Part shown: positions 17,993 through 25,599 of the stretch, piece by piece
Numbering within the stretch: the first letter of the stretch is position 1
Layout: the number at the start of each line of letters is the position of its first letter
Source: JACVRW01 sp963728155
GTDB lineage: Bacteria > Actinomycetota > Thermoleophilia > Solirubrobacterales > Thermoleophilaceae
Assembly (NCBI GenBank): GCA_963728155.1
Contig: CAVSJF010000006.1
Coordinates: 248,001 to 312,000 of the forward strand
Reading direction: 5' to 3'
DNA length: 64,000 nucleotides
Translations under genes and position numbers: made by a program
The notes under the pieces: model-generated
The model's database searches: none
What the model was told of the DNA's origin: nothing
Seen by the model: the letters and a program-made list of their open reading frames with translations, nothing else

Positions 17993-18940
17993 ATGCAAAT
18001 CGGATTCAAGCTCATGGCCGAGGCCTACGAGCCGAACGAGCTCGTCCGCCAGGCAGTCCGTGCGGAGGAGGTCGGCTTCGACTTCGTGGAGATCTCCGAC
18101 CACTATCACCCATGGCTCTACAGCCAGGAGCATTCGCCCTTCGCATGGTCTGTCCTCGCCGCGGCGGCGGCGACCACGAACCGGGTTCGCCTCGCCACCG
18201 GGGTGACCTGCCCAACCATGCGCTACCACCCCGCGATCGTGGCTCAGGCCGCCGCGACGACGCAGCTGCTGGCCGACGGGCGTTTCGTTCTCGGTGTCGG
18301 CTCGGGCGAGCGGCTCAACGAGCACGTGATCGGCGGTGGCTGGCCCTCGGTCGACGTCCGCCAGGCCATGCTGAGGGAGGCGCTGGAGATCATCCGGCTG
18401 CTGTGGTCGGGCGGCTACCAGTCCTACGACGGCAGGCACCTTCAGCTCTCCGATGCGCGTGTGTTCGACCTTCCTGAGACTCAGCCACCCATCATCGTCG
18501 CCTCGGGTGGCGACCAGGCCTCGGCCCTGGCCGCCGAGCTGGGCGACGGGATGTTCGGTACGGAGCCGCTGCCTGAGCTGACAGCCGCCTATGCCGAGGC
18601 CGGCGGCGACGGGCCGCGCTACTGCGAGGTGCCGCTGGCCTACGCCCACACGGTCGAGGCCGCCGTGGAGTCGGCGCACTCGCTGTTTCGCTTCGGCCAG
18701 CTGGGCTGGAAGGTGATGGCTGAGCTGCCCAACCCGATCAACTTCGAGGCCGCCGCCGCCCACGTGACCTCCGACACCATGCGGGAGTCGGCCGCCTGCG
18801 GCCCGGATGTCGAGCGCCACCTCGAGGTGTTCAACCAGTTCCGCGAGGCGGGCTACGACCATTTCGCGCTGATCAGCGCGGGTCCGGACGTGGACGCGTT
18901 CCTGGACTTCTTCGAGTCCGAGCTGCGCGACCGGCTATGA
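17993..18940 (+). CDS. LLM-class F420-dependent oxidoreductase (FGD-like family)
   Basis: This 315-residue TIM-barrel protein belongs to the luciferase-like superfamily. MQIGFKLMAEAYEPNELVRQA, EISDHYHPWLYSQ, the SPFAWSVL segment and ATGVTCPTMRYHPAIVAQAAAT match the F420-dependent glucose-6-phosphate dehydrogenase/TIGR03557-type subfamily. The His in SDHYHPW is the expected active-site residue. The substrate is unknown. It stands alone and is paralogous to the gene at 49260-50210. A near-consensus -10 (TAGAGG) lies six bases before the ATG but lacks the final T. Confidence 0.85.
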   Translation: MQIGFKLMAEAYEPNELVRQAVRAEEVGFDFVEISDHYHPWLYSQEHSPFAWSVLAAAAATTNRVRLATGVTCPTMRYHPAIVAQAAATTQLLADGRFVLGVGSGERLNEHVIGGGWPSVDVRQAMLREALEIIRLLWSGGYQSYDGRHLQLSDARVFDLPETQPPIIVASGGDQASALAAELGDGMFGTEPLPELTAAYAEAGGDGPRYCEVPLAYAHTVEAAVESAHSLFRFGQLGWKVMAELPNPINFEAAAAHVTSDTMRESAACGPDVERHLEVFNQFREAGYDHFALISAGPDVDAFLDFFESELRDRL

Positions 18941-18962
18941 GCGTGAGCAGCCCCGCCCCGGC

Positions 18963-19163
18963 CTAGTGCTTGTCCGGGTTGGGGAGATCCGACTCCTCGG
19001 CGCCCTCCATGATCTCCTTGCGCTGCGATTCCTCAGGGTCGCCCGACTTCAGCTTCTCGACGTTGCCTTCGACGTCGTCCTCGCGTCCTTCCGCGTATGC
19101 ATGCAGCGGGGTGTCCGGGACGGTCTCTTCGCTCGCGCCACCGGGCTCGTTCTCCTCAGGCAT
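18963..19163 (-). CDS. Small acidic hydrophilic protein
   Basis: This 66-residue, strongly charged protein (MPEENEPGGASEETVPDTPL...) is rich in Glu and Asp and probably disordered. A clean AGGAGG ribosome binding site lies nine bases before the ATG at 19163, so it is a real translated gene despite its size. No family is recognised. It is encoded downstream of the YihY-type membrane protein on the same strand, after a 52-base gap. Confidence 0.6.
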   Translation of the reverse strand: MPEENEPGGASEETVPDTPLHAYAEGREDDVEGNVEKLKSGDPEESQRKEIMEGAEESDLPNPDKH

Positions 19164-19215
19164 GGTTCGCCTCCTCGTAGTAATAGTCACAACCGCATGC
19201 CCCGCCCGAGTCGAT

Positions 19216-20025
19216 CTAAACCCCCTTGTCCTCGGGTGTGGCGAGCACCGCCCCAATGGCGGCGCACACGACGAGGACGAAGCCTGCTGCCACCAGCCAA
19301 GACACAAGAGAAATGGCCACGCCAATGGTGCCGTAGGTCTGCGCCGAGTCGGCGATCGAGCGCGGCATGTAGACCAGCGACGCGGCCGACAGGGTGGTCA
19401 TCGACACGGCGGTAAGGATGGCCGTTGGCAGGAGTTGCCGCCCGCGGATGCGTCGCGAAAGCAGGATCCAGGGCGTGCCGAGCCAGACCACCGCGGCGAA
19501 AGCCAGCGCCACGATCAGAGAGAGGATCGGCCCCGAGATGTCGATGAGCAGCGAGCGGACCCCGCTGAACACCGAGGTAAAGACGAGGACCGTGGCCAGC
19601 CAGACAAGCCCGGCCGGCGTGGCTCGGATGCCGAGCACCGGTAGGCGCCAGGCCCGCTCGTAGACGCGCTGGATCGCCCGGGTGAAGCTCAGCGCGGAGG
19701 CGATCACCAGCAGGATGCCGAGGATCGACACCGTGCTTCGGACGTCGTCGGGCGCGGAAAATGCGCCGCGTACGAGCCCCGCCGTCTGCGTGTCGAGATC
19801 GAAGCGGTCGATGATCGAATCGGCGAAGCCCTCTCGGTCGACGCCCGGCACGGTTGAGGAGACGACGACGCCCAACGGCACCAGTGCCGTAAAGGCCAGC
19901 GAGGCCAGCGCGATGGCCCGATCGACGAACTCGATCTCTATCACGCGCTCCACGCAGCGACGTGAGAGCTCCACCACGGTCGCAACCCGTGGGTGACTGG
20001 CCACTGAGCGCGGCAGCGGCTTCAC
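19216..20025 (-). CDS. YihY/BrkB-family inner-membrane protein
   Basis: This protein of about 269 residues has around six transmembrane helices in the YihY/BrkB arrangement. Typical segments are ALASLAFTALVPLGVVVSS, the SFTRAIQRVYERAWRLP loop and the TYGTIGVAISLVSWLVAAGFVLV end. The family is often annotated RNase BN by mistake; its function is unsettled. The GTG at 20025 begins two bases after the stop of the upstream membrane protein gene, indicating one operon. Confidence 0.8.
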   Translation of the reverse strand: MKPLPRSVASHPRVATVVELSRRCVERVIEIEFVDRAIALASLAFTALVPLGVVVSSTVPGVDREGFADSIIDRFDLDTQTAGLVRGAFSAPDDVRSTVSILGILLVIASALSFTRAIQRVYERAWRLPVLGIRATPAGLVWLATVLVFTSVFSGVRSLLIDISGPILSLIVALAFAAVVWLGTPWILLSRRIRGRQLLPTAILTAVSMTTLSAASLVYMPRSIADSAQTYGTIGVAISLVSWLVAAGFVLVVCAAIGAVLATPEDKGV

Positions 20026-20027
20026 GA

Positions 20028-20597
20028 TCAGTGGGAGACGATCACCTTGAGCAGCACCAGCAGCAGGCCGAGCGCCGCGCTGGCAAGGCCGGCGAGGAGT
20101 ATCTGACGAGGGGTGCCGCCCGCGACCTGGCGCAATCCGCCGCCCCACACGAACAGCAGCCCGACGTTCACCCCCGTAGCGATCCAGAGGGCGGTGCCGA
20201 CCGTGAGGAGGTCCGAGGCGGCGAGCGCCAGGACGATCGAAGCCGGCAGGGCCGACTGCACGATCGGCCACTCGTGGCGAATGCCGTGGGCGAGGTGGTG
20301 GCGGTCGACCGGCATCCTCGCCTTTCCGGCCGCCCCGAGCGCGTCGGCCCAAGCGTGGGCCACCGCGAACACCGCCGTCGTGACGACCAGGGCGACGATC
20401 ATCAAGCCGACCCGCTCTTCGTTCTGCTCGAGCGTGGCCAACACCGATGTCACGAGGATCAGTCCGTACAGGCTGCCGGCCAGATTTCCTCGCGGGAGCA
20501 GCCGGGCCAGGCCGGTACTCTGCTTGCGCGGCGGCAATTGCTCCGAGGCCGTCATCGACGCGAGAACTGTCTCATGCCGCACGCGCGGCCGCGACAT
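20028..20597 (-). CDS. Multi-pass membrane protein, unknown function
   Basis: This 189-residue protein has about five predicted transmembrane helices (GLILVTSVLATLE, VGLMIVALVVTTAVFAVAHAWAD, IVLALAASDLLTVGTALWIATGV, ILLAGLASAALGLLLVLLKVIV). The segments HAWADALG and HHLAHGIRHEWPIVQSALP are the most distinctive. I do not recognise the family. The ATG at 20597 follows an AGAAGGGG ribosome binding site. It is the first gene of an operon with the YihY-type protein. Confidence 0.65.
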   Translation of the reverse strand: MSRPRVRHETVLASMTASEQLPPRKQSTGLARLLPRGNLAGSLYGLILVTSVLATLEQNEERVGLMIVALVVTTAVFAVAHAWADALGAAGKARMPVDRHHLAHGIRHEWPIVQSALPASIVLALAASDLLTVGTALWIATGVNVGLLFVWGGGLRQVAGGTPRQILLAGLASAALGLLLVLLKVIVSH

Positions 20598-20683
20598 CAC
20601 CCCTTCTGGGTGATTGCGGCTGCTCGGTGCGCCACCAGACTTCGCTGACGGGTAACGGACCTCGAAGGAGGCGGTGCAAGGAG

Positions 20684-21163
20684 ATGAACGAGCTGGCTGA
20701 TATTGGTCCGGTTCAGCTGATGTCGGTGGGCTTCGAGCCCGGCGCGAACTTCGAGGGCCAGATCGCCGGCGAGCTGGCGCGTCTGGAGGGCGAGCGAACG
20801 ATTCGGGTGCTCGACCTGCTCTTCGTGGCCAAGGACACCGACTCGGACGAGCTGGTCGTGCTCGAGCACCAGGAGGAGAGCAGCGGAGCGATCCTGGGCG
20901 CTCTGCTGGGCTTGAAGCTGGAAGGAGAGGACGAGCACCCATTCGGCCTGACACCGGAGGAGATCGAGGAGATGGGCGCGTCGCTTGCGCCCGGTGCCTC
21001 GGCCGGCCTCGTCCTGATCGAGCACGTCTGGGCTCGAGGGCTCAAGCGCGCGATCCGAGACGCGGGCGGGCGTAGCCTCGGTGACAGCTTCCTGACCCCC
21101 GAGACCGTGGCCGCCATGGAGCCGCAGCTTGCCGCGCTGGCTCAGGCCGTGCGATCCAGCTGA
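20684..21163 (+). CDS. DUF6325-family protein
   Basis: This is a 159-residue soluble protein. The pattern IGPVQLMSVGFEPG, GERTIRVLDLLFVAKD, then an acidic mid-region and ASAGLVLIEHVWARGLKRAIRDAGG is that of DUF6325 (formerly grouped with DUF1269) proteins. Their function is unknown, though they are often found beside SHOCT-domain or stress-response genes. AAGGAG sequences lie before the ATG at 20684. A paralogue is encoded at 39188-39634. The lipid kinase gene starts 26 bases downstream, so it may lead the operon that runs to 24102. Confidence 0.75.
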   Translation: MNELADIGPVQLMSVGFEPGANFEGQIAGELARLEGERTIRVLDLLFVAKDTDSDELVVLEHQEESSGAILGALLGLKLEGEDEHPFGLTPEEIEEMGASLAPGASAGLVLIEHVWARGLKRAIRDAGGRSLGDSFLTPETVAAMEPQLAALAQAVRSS

Positions 21164-21189
21164 GCCACCTTGGTGATGGGGTACTGACC

Positions 21190-22509
21190 GTGGGTCCGCG
21201 GCGGACCGCAGCGATCGGCGCCCTGCTCCTTTGCTTCGGCGGGCTCGGCCTCGCGGTCGTTGTCGCGGTGCAGGAGTTTCCGCGTGGCCTGATCGCGCTC
21301 GCCTGCGTTGGGCTCGCAACCGCGGCGGCGTGGTACGGCGTCCTGCGCCGGGGCGCGGCCCGCGTCGCAGGCCTGTCGGTCGGTGCGCTCGGGCTCGGCG
21401 CGGCGATCCTCCTGGTGGTCAGCGACCGCCTACTGGAGGAGCTGATCGTCGTCGTCGCGCTCCTGCTCAGCGTCGTATGTGCGCGGACGGCGTTCGCCTT
21501 CCGCTCGCACCTGCCGCCGGCCACGGCGCCGCGCCGGCCGGTGCTGTTCTTCAACCCGAAGTCCGGCGGCGGCAAGGCCGAGCGCTTCGCGGTGGCCGTA
21601 GAAGCCCAGGCACGCGGGATCGAGCCGATCGAGCTCGGTCCCCCCTGGGACCTCGAGGGGCTCGTGCGCCACGCCGTGGCGGACGGCGCCGACGGGCTCG
21701 CAATGGCCGGCGGCGACGGCTCCCAGGCCGTCGTTGCCGCGATCGCGGCGGAGCTCGAACTGCCCTACGCCTGCGTGCCGGCGGGCACACGCAACCACTT
21801 CGCGCTCGACCTTGGCGTCGATCGAGACGACGTCGTCGGCGCCCTCGACGCGTTCGTCGACGGCGGGGAGCGCCGGGTCGACCTGGCCGAGGTCAACGGG
21901 CGCGTGTTCGTCAACAATGTCTCGCTCGGGCTCTACGCCGACGCGGTCCAGCACGAGGGCTACCGCGACGCGAAGCTGCGAACCCTGCTCGACACCGTTC
22001 CCGAAGAGCTCGGATCCGACGCGACCGGGCTCGACCTGCGGTGGACGGGGCCCCGCGGACACGAGCACGCTTCGGGAGCCGCGATCCTGGTCTCCAACAA
22101 CCGCTACCGGCTGGGCCGCGCGGTCGGCTCGGGCACACGCCCCAGAATCGACGACGGGCGGCTGGGGATCACGGTCGTCGCGGCCCCAACAGGTCGCGGC
22201 GCGGGCGGACGCCTGCCGCAGCGACCATGGCGGGAGTGGACCGCGCCGGTCTTCGAGGTCGACGCCGATCACGCCGTGCCCGCGGGCATCGACGGCGAGG
22301 CGGTGAAGCTGCAGCCGCCCCTGCGCTTTCAGATCCGCCCCGGCGTACTGCGCGTACGCATCGCGCGCCGGCATCCGGGCGCCTCGCCGTCGGCGATGCT
22401 GCCGGAGACCCCGGGGCAGAGCGCCCGCGCGCTGGCGCGGATCGCCGCCGGGCGCGACCCCCTGCTGCCCACCAAACCCAATACAAAGGAGAGTTATGGA
22501 CATCTTTGA
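21190..22509 (+). CDS. Diacylglycerol kinase-type lipid kinase with membrane N-terminus
   Basis: This 439-residue protein starts with GTG at 21190. About residues 1-110 contain four hydrophobic helices. A DAGK/sphingosine-kinase-like catalytic domain follows: PVLFFNPKSGGGKAERF, then the nucleotide-binding AMAGGDGSQAVVAAIA and PAGTRNHFALDLG, and FVNNVSLGLYAD. It probably phosphorylates a membrane lipid. The fused helices are unusual compared with soluble YegS/DgkB enzymes. The next gene overlaps its end by 14 bases. Confidence 0.83.
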   Translation: MGPRRTAAIGALLLCFGGLGLAVVVAVQEFPRGLIALACVGLATAAAWYGVLRRGAARVAGLSVGALGLGAAILLVVSDRLLEELIVVVALLLSVVCARTAFAFRSHLPPATAPRRPVLFFNPKSGGGKAERFAVAVEAQARGIEPIELGPPWDLEGLVRHAVADGADGLAMAGGDGSQAVVAAIAAELELPYACVPAGTRNHFALDLGVDRDDVVGALDAFVDGGERRVDLAEVNGRVFVNNVSLGLYADAVQHEGYRDAKLRTLLDTVPEELGSDATGLDLRWTGPRGHEHASGAAILVSNNRYRLGRAVGSGTRPRIDDGRLGITVVAAPTGRGAGGRLPQRPWREWTAPVFEVDADHAVPAGIDGEAVKLQPPLRFQIRPGVLRVRIARRHPGASPSAMLPETPGQSARALARIAAGRDPLLPTKPNTKESYGHL

Positions 22510-22714
22510 GGTAGAGCAAAAGGAACGTCTCAGCCGCGAGGAGGTCGCAGCCCGGCTGCGCAGCCTTGCGGACATGCTCGCGCGCCACAATGACATCGAG
22601 TTCGAGCGCGGGGGAATGAGCTTCAAGGTGCACGTTCCCGACGAGGTCGAGCTCAAGATCGAGATCGAGATCGAGAGCGACAAGCGCGAGCTGGAAATCG
22701 AGCTGACTTGGTGA
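22496..22714 (+). CDS. Amphi-Trp domain protein
   Basis: This 72-residue protein matches the amphi-Trp domain: MDIFEVEQKERLSREEVAARLRSLADML, then short beta strands and a closing Trp (ELEIELTW). An AAGGAGAG ribosome binding site lies inside the preceding gene. It overlaps both neighbours, by 14 bases upstream and by GTGA downstream, so it belongs to a tight operon with the lipid kinase and DUF2252. Its function is unknown; the repeated Glu-Ile pattern at 22655-22677 forms an amphipathic strand. Confidence 0.78.
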   Translation: MDIFEVEQKERLSREEVAARLRSLADMLARHNDIEFERGGMSFKVHVPDEVELKIEIEIESDKRELEIELTW

Positions 22715-24102
22715 CGGTTACCACCTCTCCCGACAGAGCGGCCCAGGGGAGGGACATCCGGGCCGATGTACCTCGGTCGTCACACGGGCGCTGGGCGCCA
22801 CCGGGAGGCTCGCGCGACCCCGTGGCCCTTCTCGAGGAGCAGGCCCAGGCCCGGGTCCCGGAGCTGGTGCCGATCCGCTACGGGCGAATGCTCGCGTCCC
22901 CGTTCACCTTCTTTCGCGGCGGCGCGTACATCATGGCCACAGATCTGGCAGGTGAGCCGAGGACCGGACTCGAGGTCCAGCTTTGCGGCGACGCTCACCT
23001 CTCCAATTTCGGTGCTTTTGCCGCCCCTGACCGCCGGCTCGTGTTCAGCATCAACGACTTCGACGAGACGCTTCCGGGCCCCTTCGAGTGGGATGTCAAG
23101 CGGCTCGTTGCCAGCTTCGCCGTTGCGGGTCGCGACCGCGGCTTCAGCGCCGGTAAGCGAGCCGCGGTCAACATGACCGTGGCGAAGGCGTATCGGCGCG
23201 CGATGCGCGACTTCTCACGAATGGGGACCCTCGATCTCTGGTACCTGCGTGAGGACGTCGCCGACTCCGCCACTCGCTGGCTGGACCAGATGAGCGACAA
23301 GCAGGTCAAGCGGTTCGAGCGCAATCTCGCCAAGACGCAGGCCAAGACCAGCCTGCGAGCGTTCGACAAGCTCACCGAGATCGTGGACGGCGAAGCTCGA
23401 ATTGTCAGTGATCCCCCGAGCGTGATCCCGATCGAGGAGATAGCGAGCGCCGCCCGCGCCGAGGAGATCGACGACGCGATGAGAACGGTCATGGGGTCCT
23501 ACGGGCGCTCGCTGCCCGGCGACCGCCGCCGGCTGCTCAGACGCTTTCGATATGTGCACGCCGCACGCAAGGTGGTTGGCGTCGGGAGCGTCGGCACCCG
23601 GGCGTGGATCATGCTCTTGACCGGACGCGACGCCGAGGACCCTCTCTTCCTCCAGTTCAAGGAAGCCCAGCCGTCGGTGCTCGAGGGATTCTTGGGGAAG
23701 AGCAAGTTCTCGAACCACGGGCAGCGAGTAGTCGAGGGGCAGCGACTGGCTCAGGCCGCAAGCGACATCCTGCTCGGCTGGATCAGGTTCCCCGGCGTCG
23801 ACGGCGTGCAACGGGACTACTACGTCCGCCAGCTGTGGGACCGGAAGGGATCGGCGCTCATCGAGGCCATGAACCCCGCGGTGATGACGATCTACGCCGA
23901 GCTCTGCGGAAGGGGGCTCGCGTCTGCCCACGCCCGGTCCGGAGACGCGACGGCCATAGCGGCCTACCTCGGTAAGGGCGACAAGTTCGACCGCGCGTTG
24001 GCACGCTTCGCCGAATCGTACGCGGACCAGAACGAGCTCGACTACGCGGCTGTGCGCGACGCGGTGGACTCAGGAAGGATCGAAGCGCAAACCGGCGTCT
24101 AG
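22711..24102 (+). CDS. DUF2252-family protein
   Basis: This protein of about 463 residues has a kinase-like fold (inferred from the family). Hallmarks are RYGRMLASPFTFFRGGAYIMA, CGDAHLSNFGAF and FSINDFDETLPGPFEWDVKRL, where the HLSNFG and NDFDET motifs resemble aminoglycoside phosphotransferase catalytic and metal loops. The true substrate is unknown. The GTG start at 22711 overlaps the amphi-Trp stop. The TAG stop lies in the loop of a terminator hairpin. Confidence 0.83.
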   Translation: MTVTTSPDRAAQGRDIRADVPRSSHGRWAPPGGSRDPVALLEEQAQARVPELVPIRYGRMLASPFTFFRGGAYIMATDLAGEPRTGLEVQLCGDAHLSNFGAFAAPDRRLVFSINDFDETLPGPFEWDVKRLVASFAVAGRDRGFSAGKRAAVNMTVAKAYRRAMRDFSRMGTLDLWYLREDVADSATRWLDQMSDKQVKRFERNLAKTQAKTSLRAFDKLTEIVDGEARIVSDPPSVIPIEEIASAARAEEIDDAMRTVMGSYGRSLPGDRRRLLRRFRYVHAARKVVGVGSVGTRAWIMLLTGRDAEDPLFLQFKEAQPSVLEGFLGKSKFSNHGQRVVEGQRLAQAASDILLGWIRFPGVDGVQRDYYVRQLWDRKGSALIEAMNPAVMTIYAELCGRGLASAHARSGDATAIAAYLGKGDKFDRALARFAESYADQNELDYAAVRDAVDSGRIEAQTGV

Positions 24103-24116
24103 GCGCCGGCTTGCGC
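24085..24116 (+). terminator. Hairpin terminator spanning the DUF2252 stop codon
   Basis: Bases 24085-24097 pair with 24104-24116 (12 of 13 pairs) around a six-base loop that contains the TAG stop. It closes the operon that begins at 20684 or 21190 and lies before a convergent gene. Confidence 0.65.
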
Positions 24117-24134
24117 CCGTGACCGGATCTGAGC

Positions 24135-24518
24135 TCAGGTCCTGGCCGCCCTCTCGTCCTCGCCGAAGACGGCGATCCCGTGAATGACGTAGACACAGAG
24201 AGCAAAGATGGCGAGCGACCACCACGGGTACGCGCCGCCGATCGACAGCAGCGCTCCGATCGCCCCGAGGCTTGCGCCGATGATGCCGATCACACGGCCA
24301 TAGGCGTTGCCGGCCATTAGCGAGAAACCCCCGCCGAGCTGAATCACGCCGAGGATGATCAGGACCCACCCGAGCGCGTTGAGGTTGGTCAGTACGTACC
24401 GGTTGTCGTCGACGAAGATGTTCGCGCCGTCAAGGGCGCCGATGCCGTAGATGATGTTGAGCGTGCCGGCGATCAAGAGCAGCGTCGCGGCGAACACGAC
24501 TCGGCCTGTGCCTCGCAT
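24135..24518 (-). CDS. DUF7144-type four-helix membrane protein
   Basis: This 127-residue protein has four transmembrane helices. Typical features are AATLLLIAGTLNIIYGIGAL, the short loop FVDDNRYVLTNLNALGWVLI, and YPWWSLAIFALCVYVIHGI. Such proteins are common in actinobacteria and have no assigned function. AGGAGG lies five bases before the ATG at 24518. It is a single-gene unit, convergent with DUF2252. Confidence 0.78.
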   Translation of the reverse strand: MRGTGRVVFAATLLLIAGTLNIIYGIGALDGANIFVDDNRYVLTNLNALGWVLIILGVIQLGGGFSLMAGNAYGRVIGIIGASLGAIGALLSIGGAYPWWSLAIFALCVYVIHGIAVFGEDERAART

Positions 24519-24623
24519 CCGTACCTCCTAGGGTTGATTTCGGCCGCTGGTCGCGACCCGGATGCGATCAAAACGCGACTGAGCGCTGGGGTCATCACCC
24601 CGATGGCATGAAATCCGTGCAGT

Positions 24624-24644
24624 TCATCCCAATCGGGCGATGCG
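24624..24644 (+). promoter_or_regulatory. 21-bp conserved element, copy 1
   Basis: The sequence TCATCCCAATCGGGCGATGCG is repeated with one mismatch at 32876-32896. Both copies sit at or just before a rightward gene. Here it covers the presumed ATG of the HAD gene. It may be an operator or promoter element. Confidence 0.45.
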
Positions 24645-25599
24645 TCCGCGGTTGGACGCTCTTAGCCTCACTGGAATCTTGGATAACTGGAACGACGGGC
24701 CGGCGAAGCGGGCGGTGGTTGCCTTCGTCGAGCGCGCGGTGTCGGAGGTGCCGGTCGAGGAGCGGGTGGCGGCGTTCGACAACGACGGGACGCTGTGGTG
24801 CGAGAAGCCCCTGCCGATCCAGGCGGACTTCATTCTCCGGCGCTTGTTCGAGATGGCGGAAGCCGATCCCGAGCTGCGCGAGCGCCAGCCCTGGAAGGCC
24901 GCCCACGAGCGCGACTACGCGTGGCTGAGCAGGATGATGGCCGAGCACTACGCGGGCGACGACACGAATGTGCGCACGCTCTTGGGCGGCGTCCTTACCG
25001 CCTTCGCGGGGATCACTGTCGATGACTTCGAGGCGAAGTCCGACGCATTCCTGCGCACCGTGCAGCATCCGACCCTGGATCGCGCATATCTCGAATGCGT
25101 ATATGCGCCGATGCTCGAGCTGCTGGCCTACCTGGAGGCAAACGGGTTTTCCAACTACATCGCCTCTGGCGGGGGTCGTGACTTCATGCGCCCGATCAGC
25201 CAGGAGGTTTACGGCATTCCGCGTGAGCGGGTGATCGGCAGTGCATCGACGCTGGAATACGTGAGCGACAATCGCGGCGGCACGATCACCCACAAGCCCG
25301 AGGCCGACTACCTCGACGACGGCCCACAGAAGCCGATCCGGATCTGGAGCCGCACCGGCCGCCGGCCACTGCTCGCGGCCGGCAACTCCAACGGTGACAT
25401 CCCGATGCTCGAGTTCAGCCACCACGGGGACAAGCCGTTCCTAGCGCTGCTCCTCCTGCACGATGACGCCGAGCGGGAGTTCGACTACGCCGGCGGCGCC
25501 GAGCGTGCACTGCAGAAGGCCGACACCGACGGCTGGACGGTCGTGAGCGTCAAGAACGACTGGGCCACCGTCTTCCCACCCACCAGGAGACATAGATGA
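24640..25599 (+). CDS. HAD-superfamily phosphatase (phosphoserine-phosphatase-like)
   Basis: This is a 319-residue soluble enzyme. HAD motif I is AFDNDGTLW, motif II lies near YIASGGGRDF, and motif IV is AAGNSNGDIPML. The long insert between motifs I and II is a helical cap. It probably hydrolyses a phosphate monoester. The ATG at 24640 lies inside the 21-bp conserved element; TTG codons at 24652 and 24679 are alternative starts. It overlaps the sulfatase by ATGA, so the two are co-translated, and a linked role in sulfate/phosphate ester breakdown is plausible. Confidence 0.8.
   Translation: MRPRLDALSLTGILDNWNDGPAKRAVVAFVERAVSEVPVEERVAAFDNDGTLWCEKPLPIQADFILRRLFEMAEADPELRERQPWKAAHERDYAWLSRMMAEHYAGDDTNVRTLLGGVLTAFAGITVDDFEAKSDAFLRTVQHPTLDRAYLECVYAPMLELLAYLEANGFSNYIASGGGRDFMRPISQEVYGIPRERVIGSASTLEYVSDNRGGTITHKPEADYLDDGPQKPIRIWSRTGRRPLLAAGNSNGDIPMLEFSHHGDKPFLALLLLHDDAEREFDYAGGAERALQKADTDGWTVVSVKNDWATVFPPTRRHR

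Noticed and set aside
24640..24642. ATG of the HAD gene as proof that the 21-bp element is coding
   Set aside because: The second copy of the element lies outside any gene, so its conservation cannot be due to protein sequence; the HAD start itself is uncertain.
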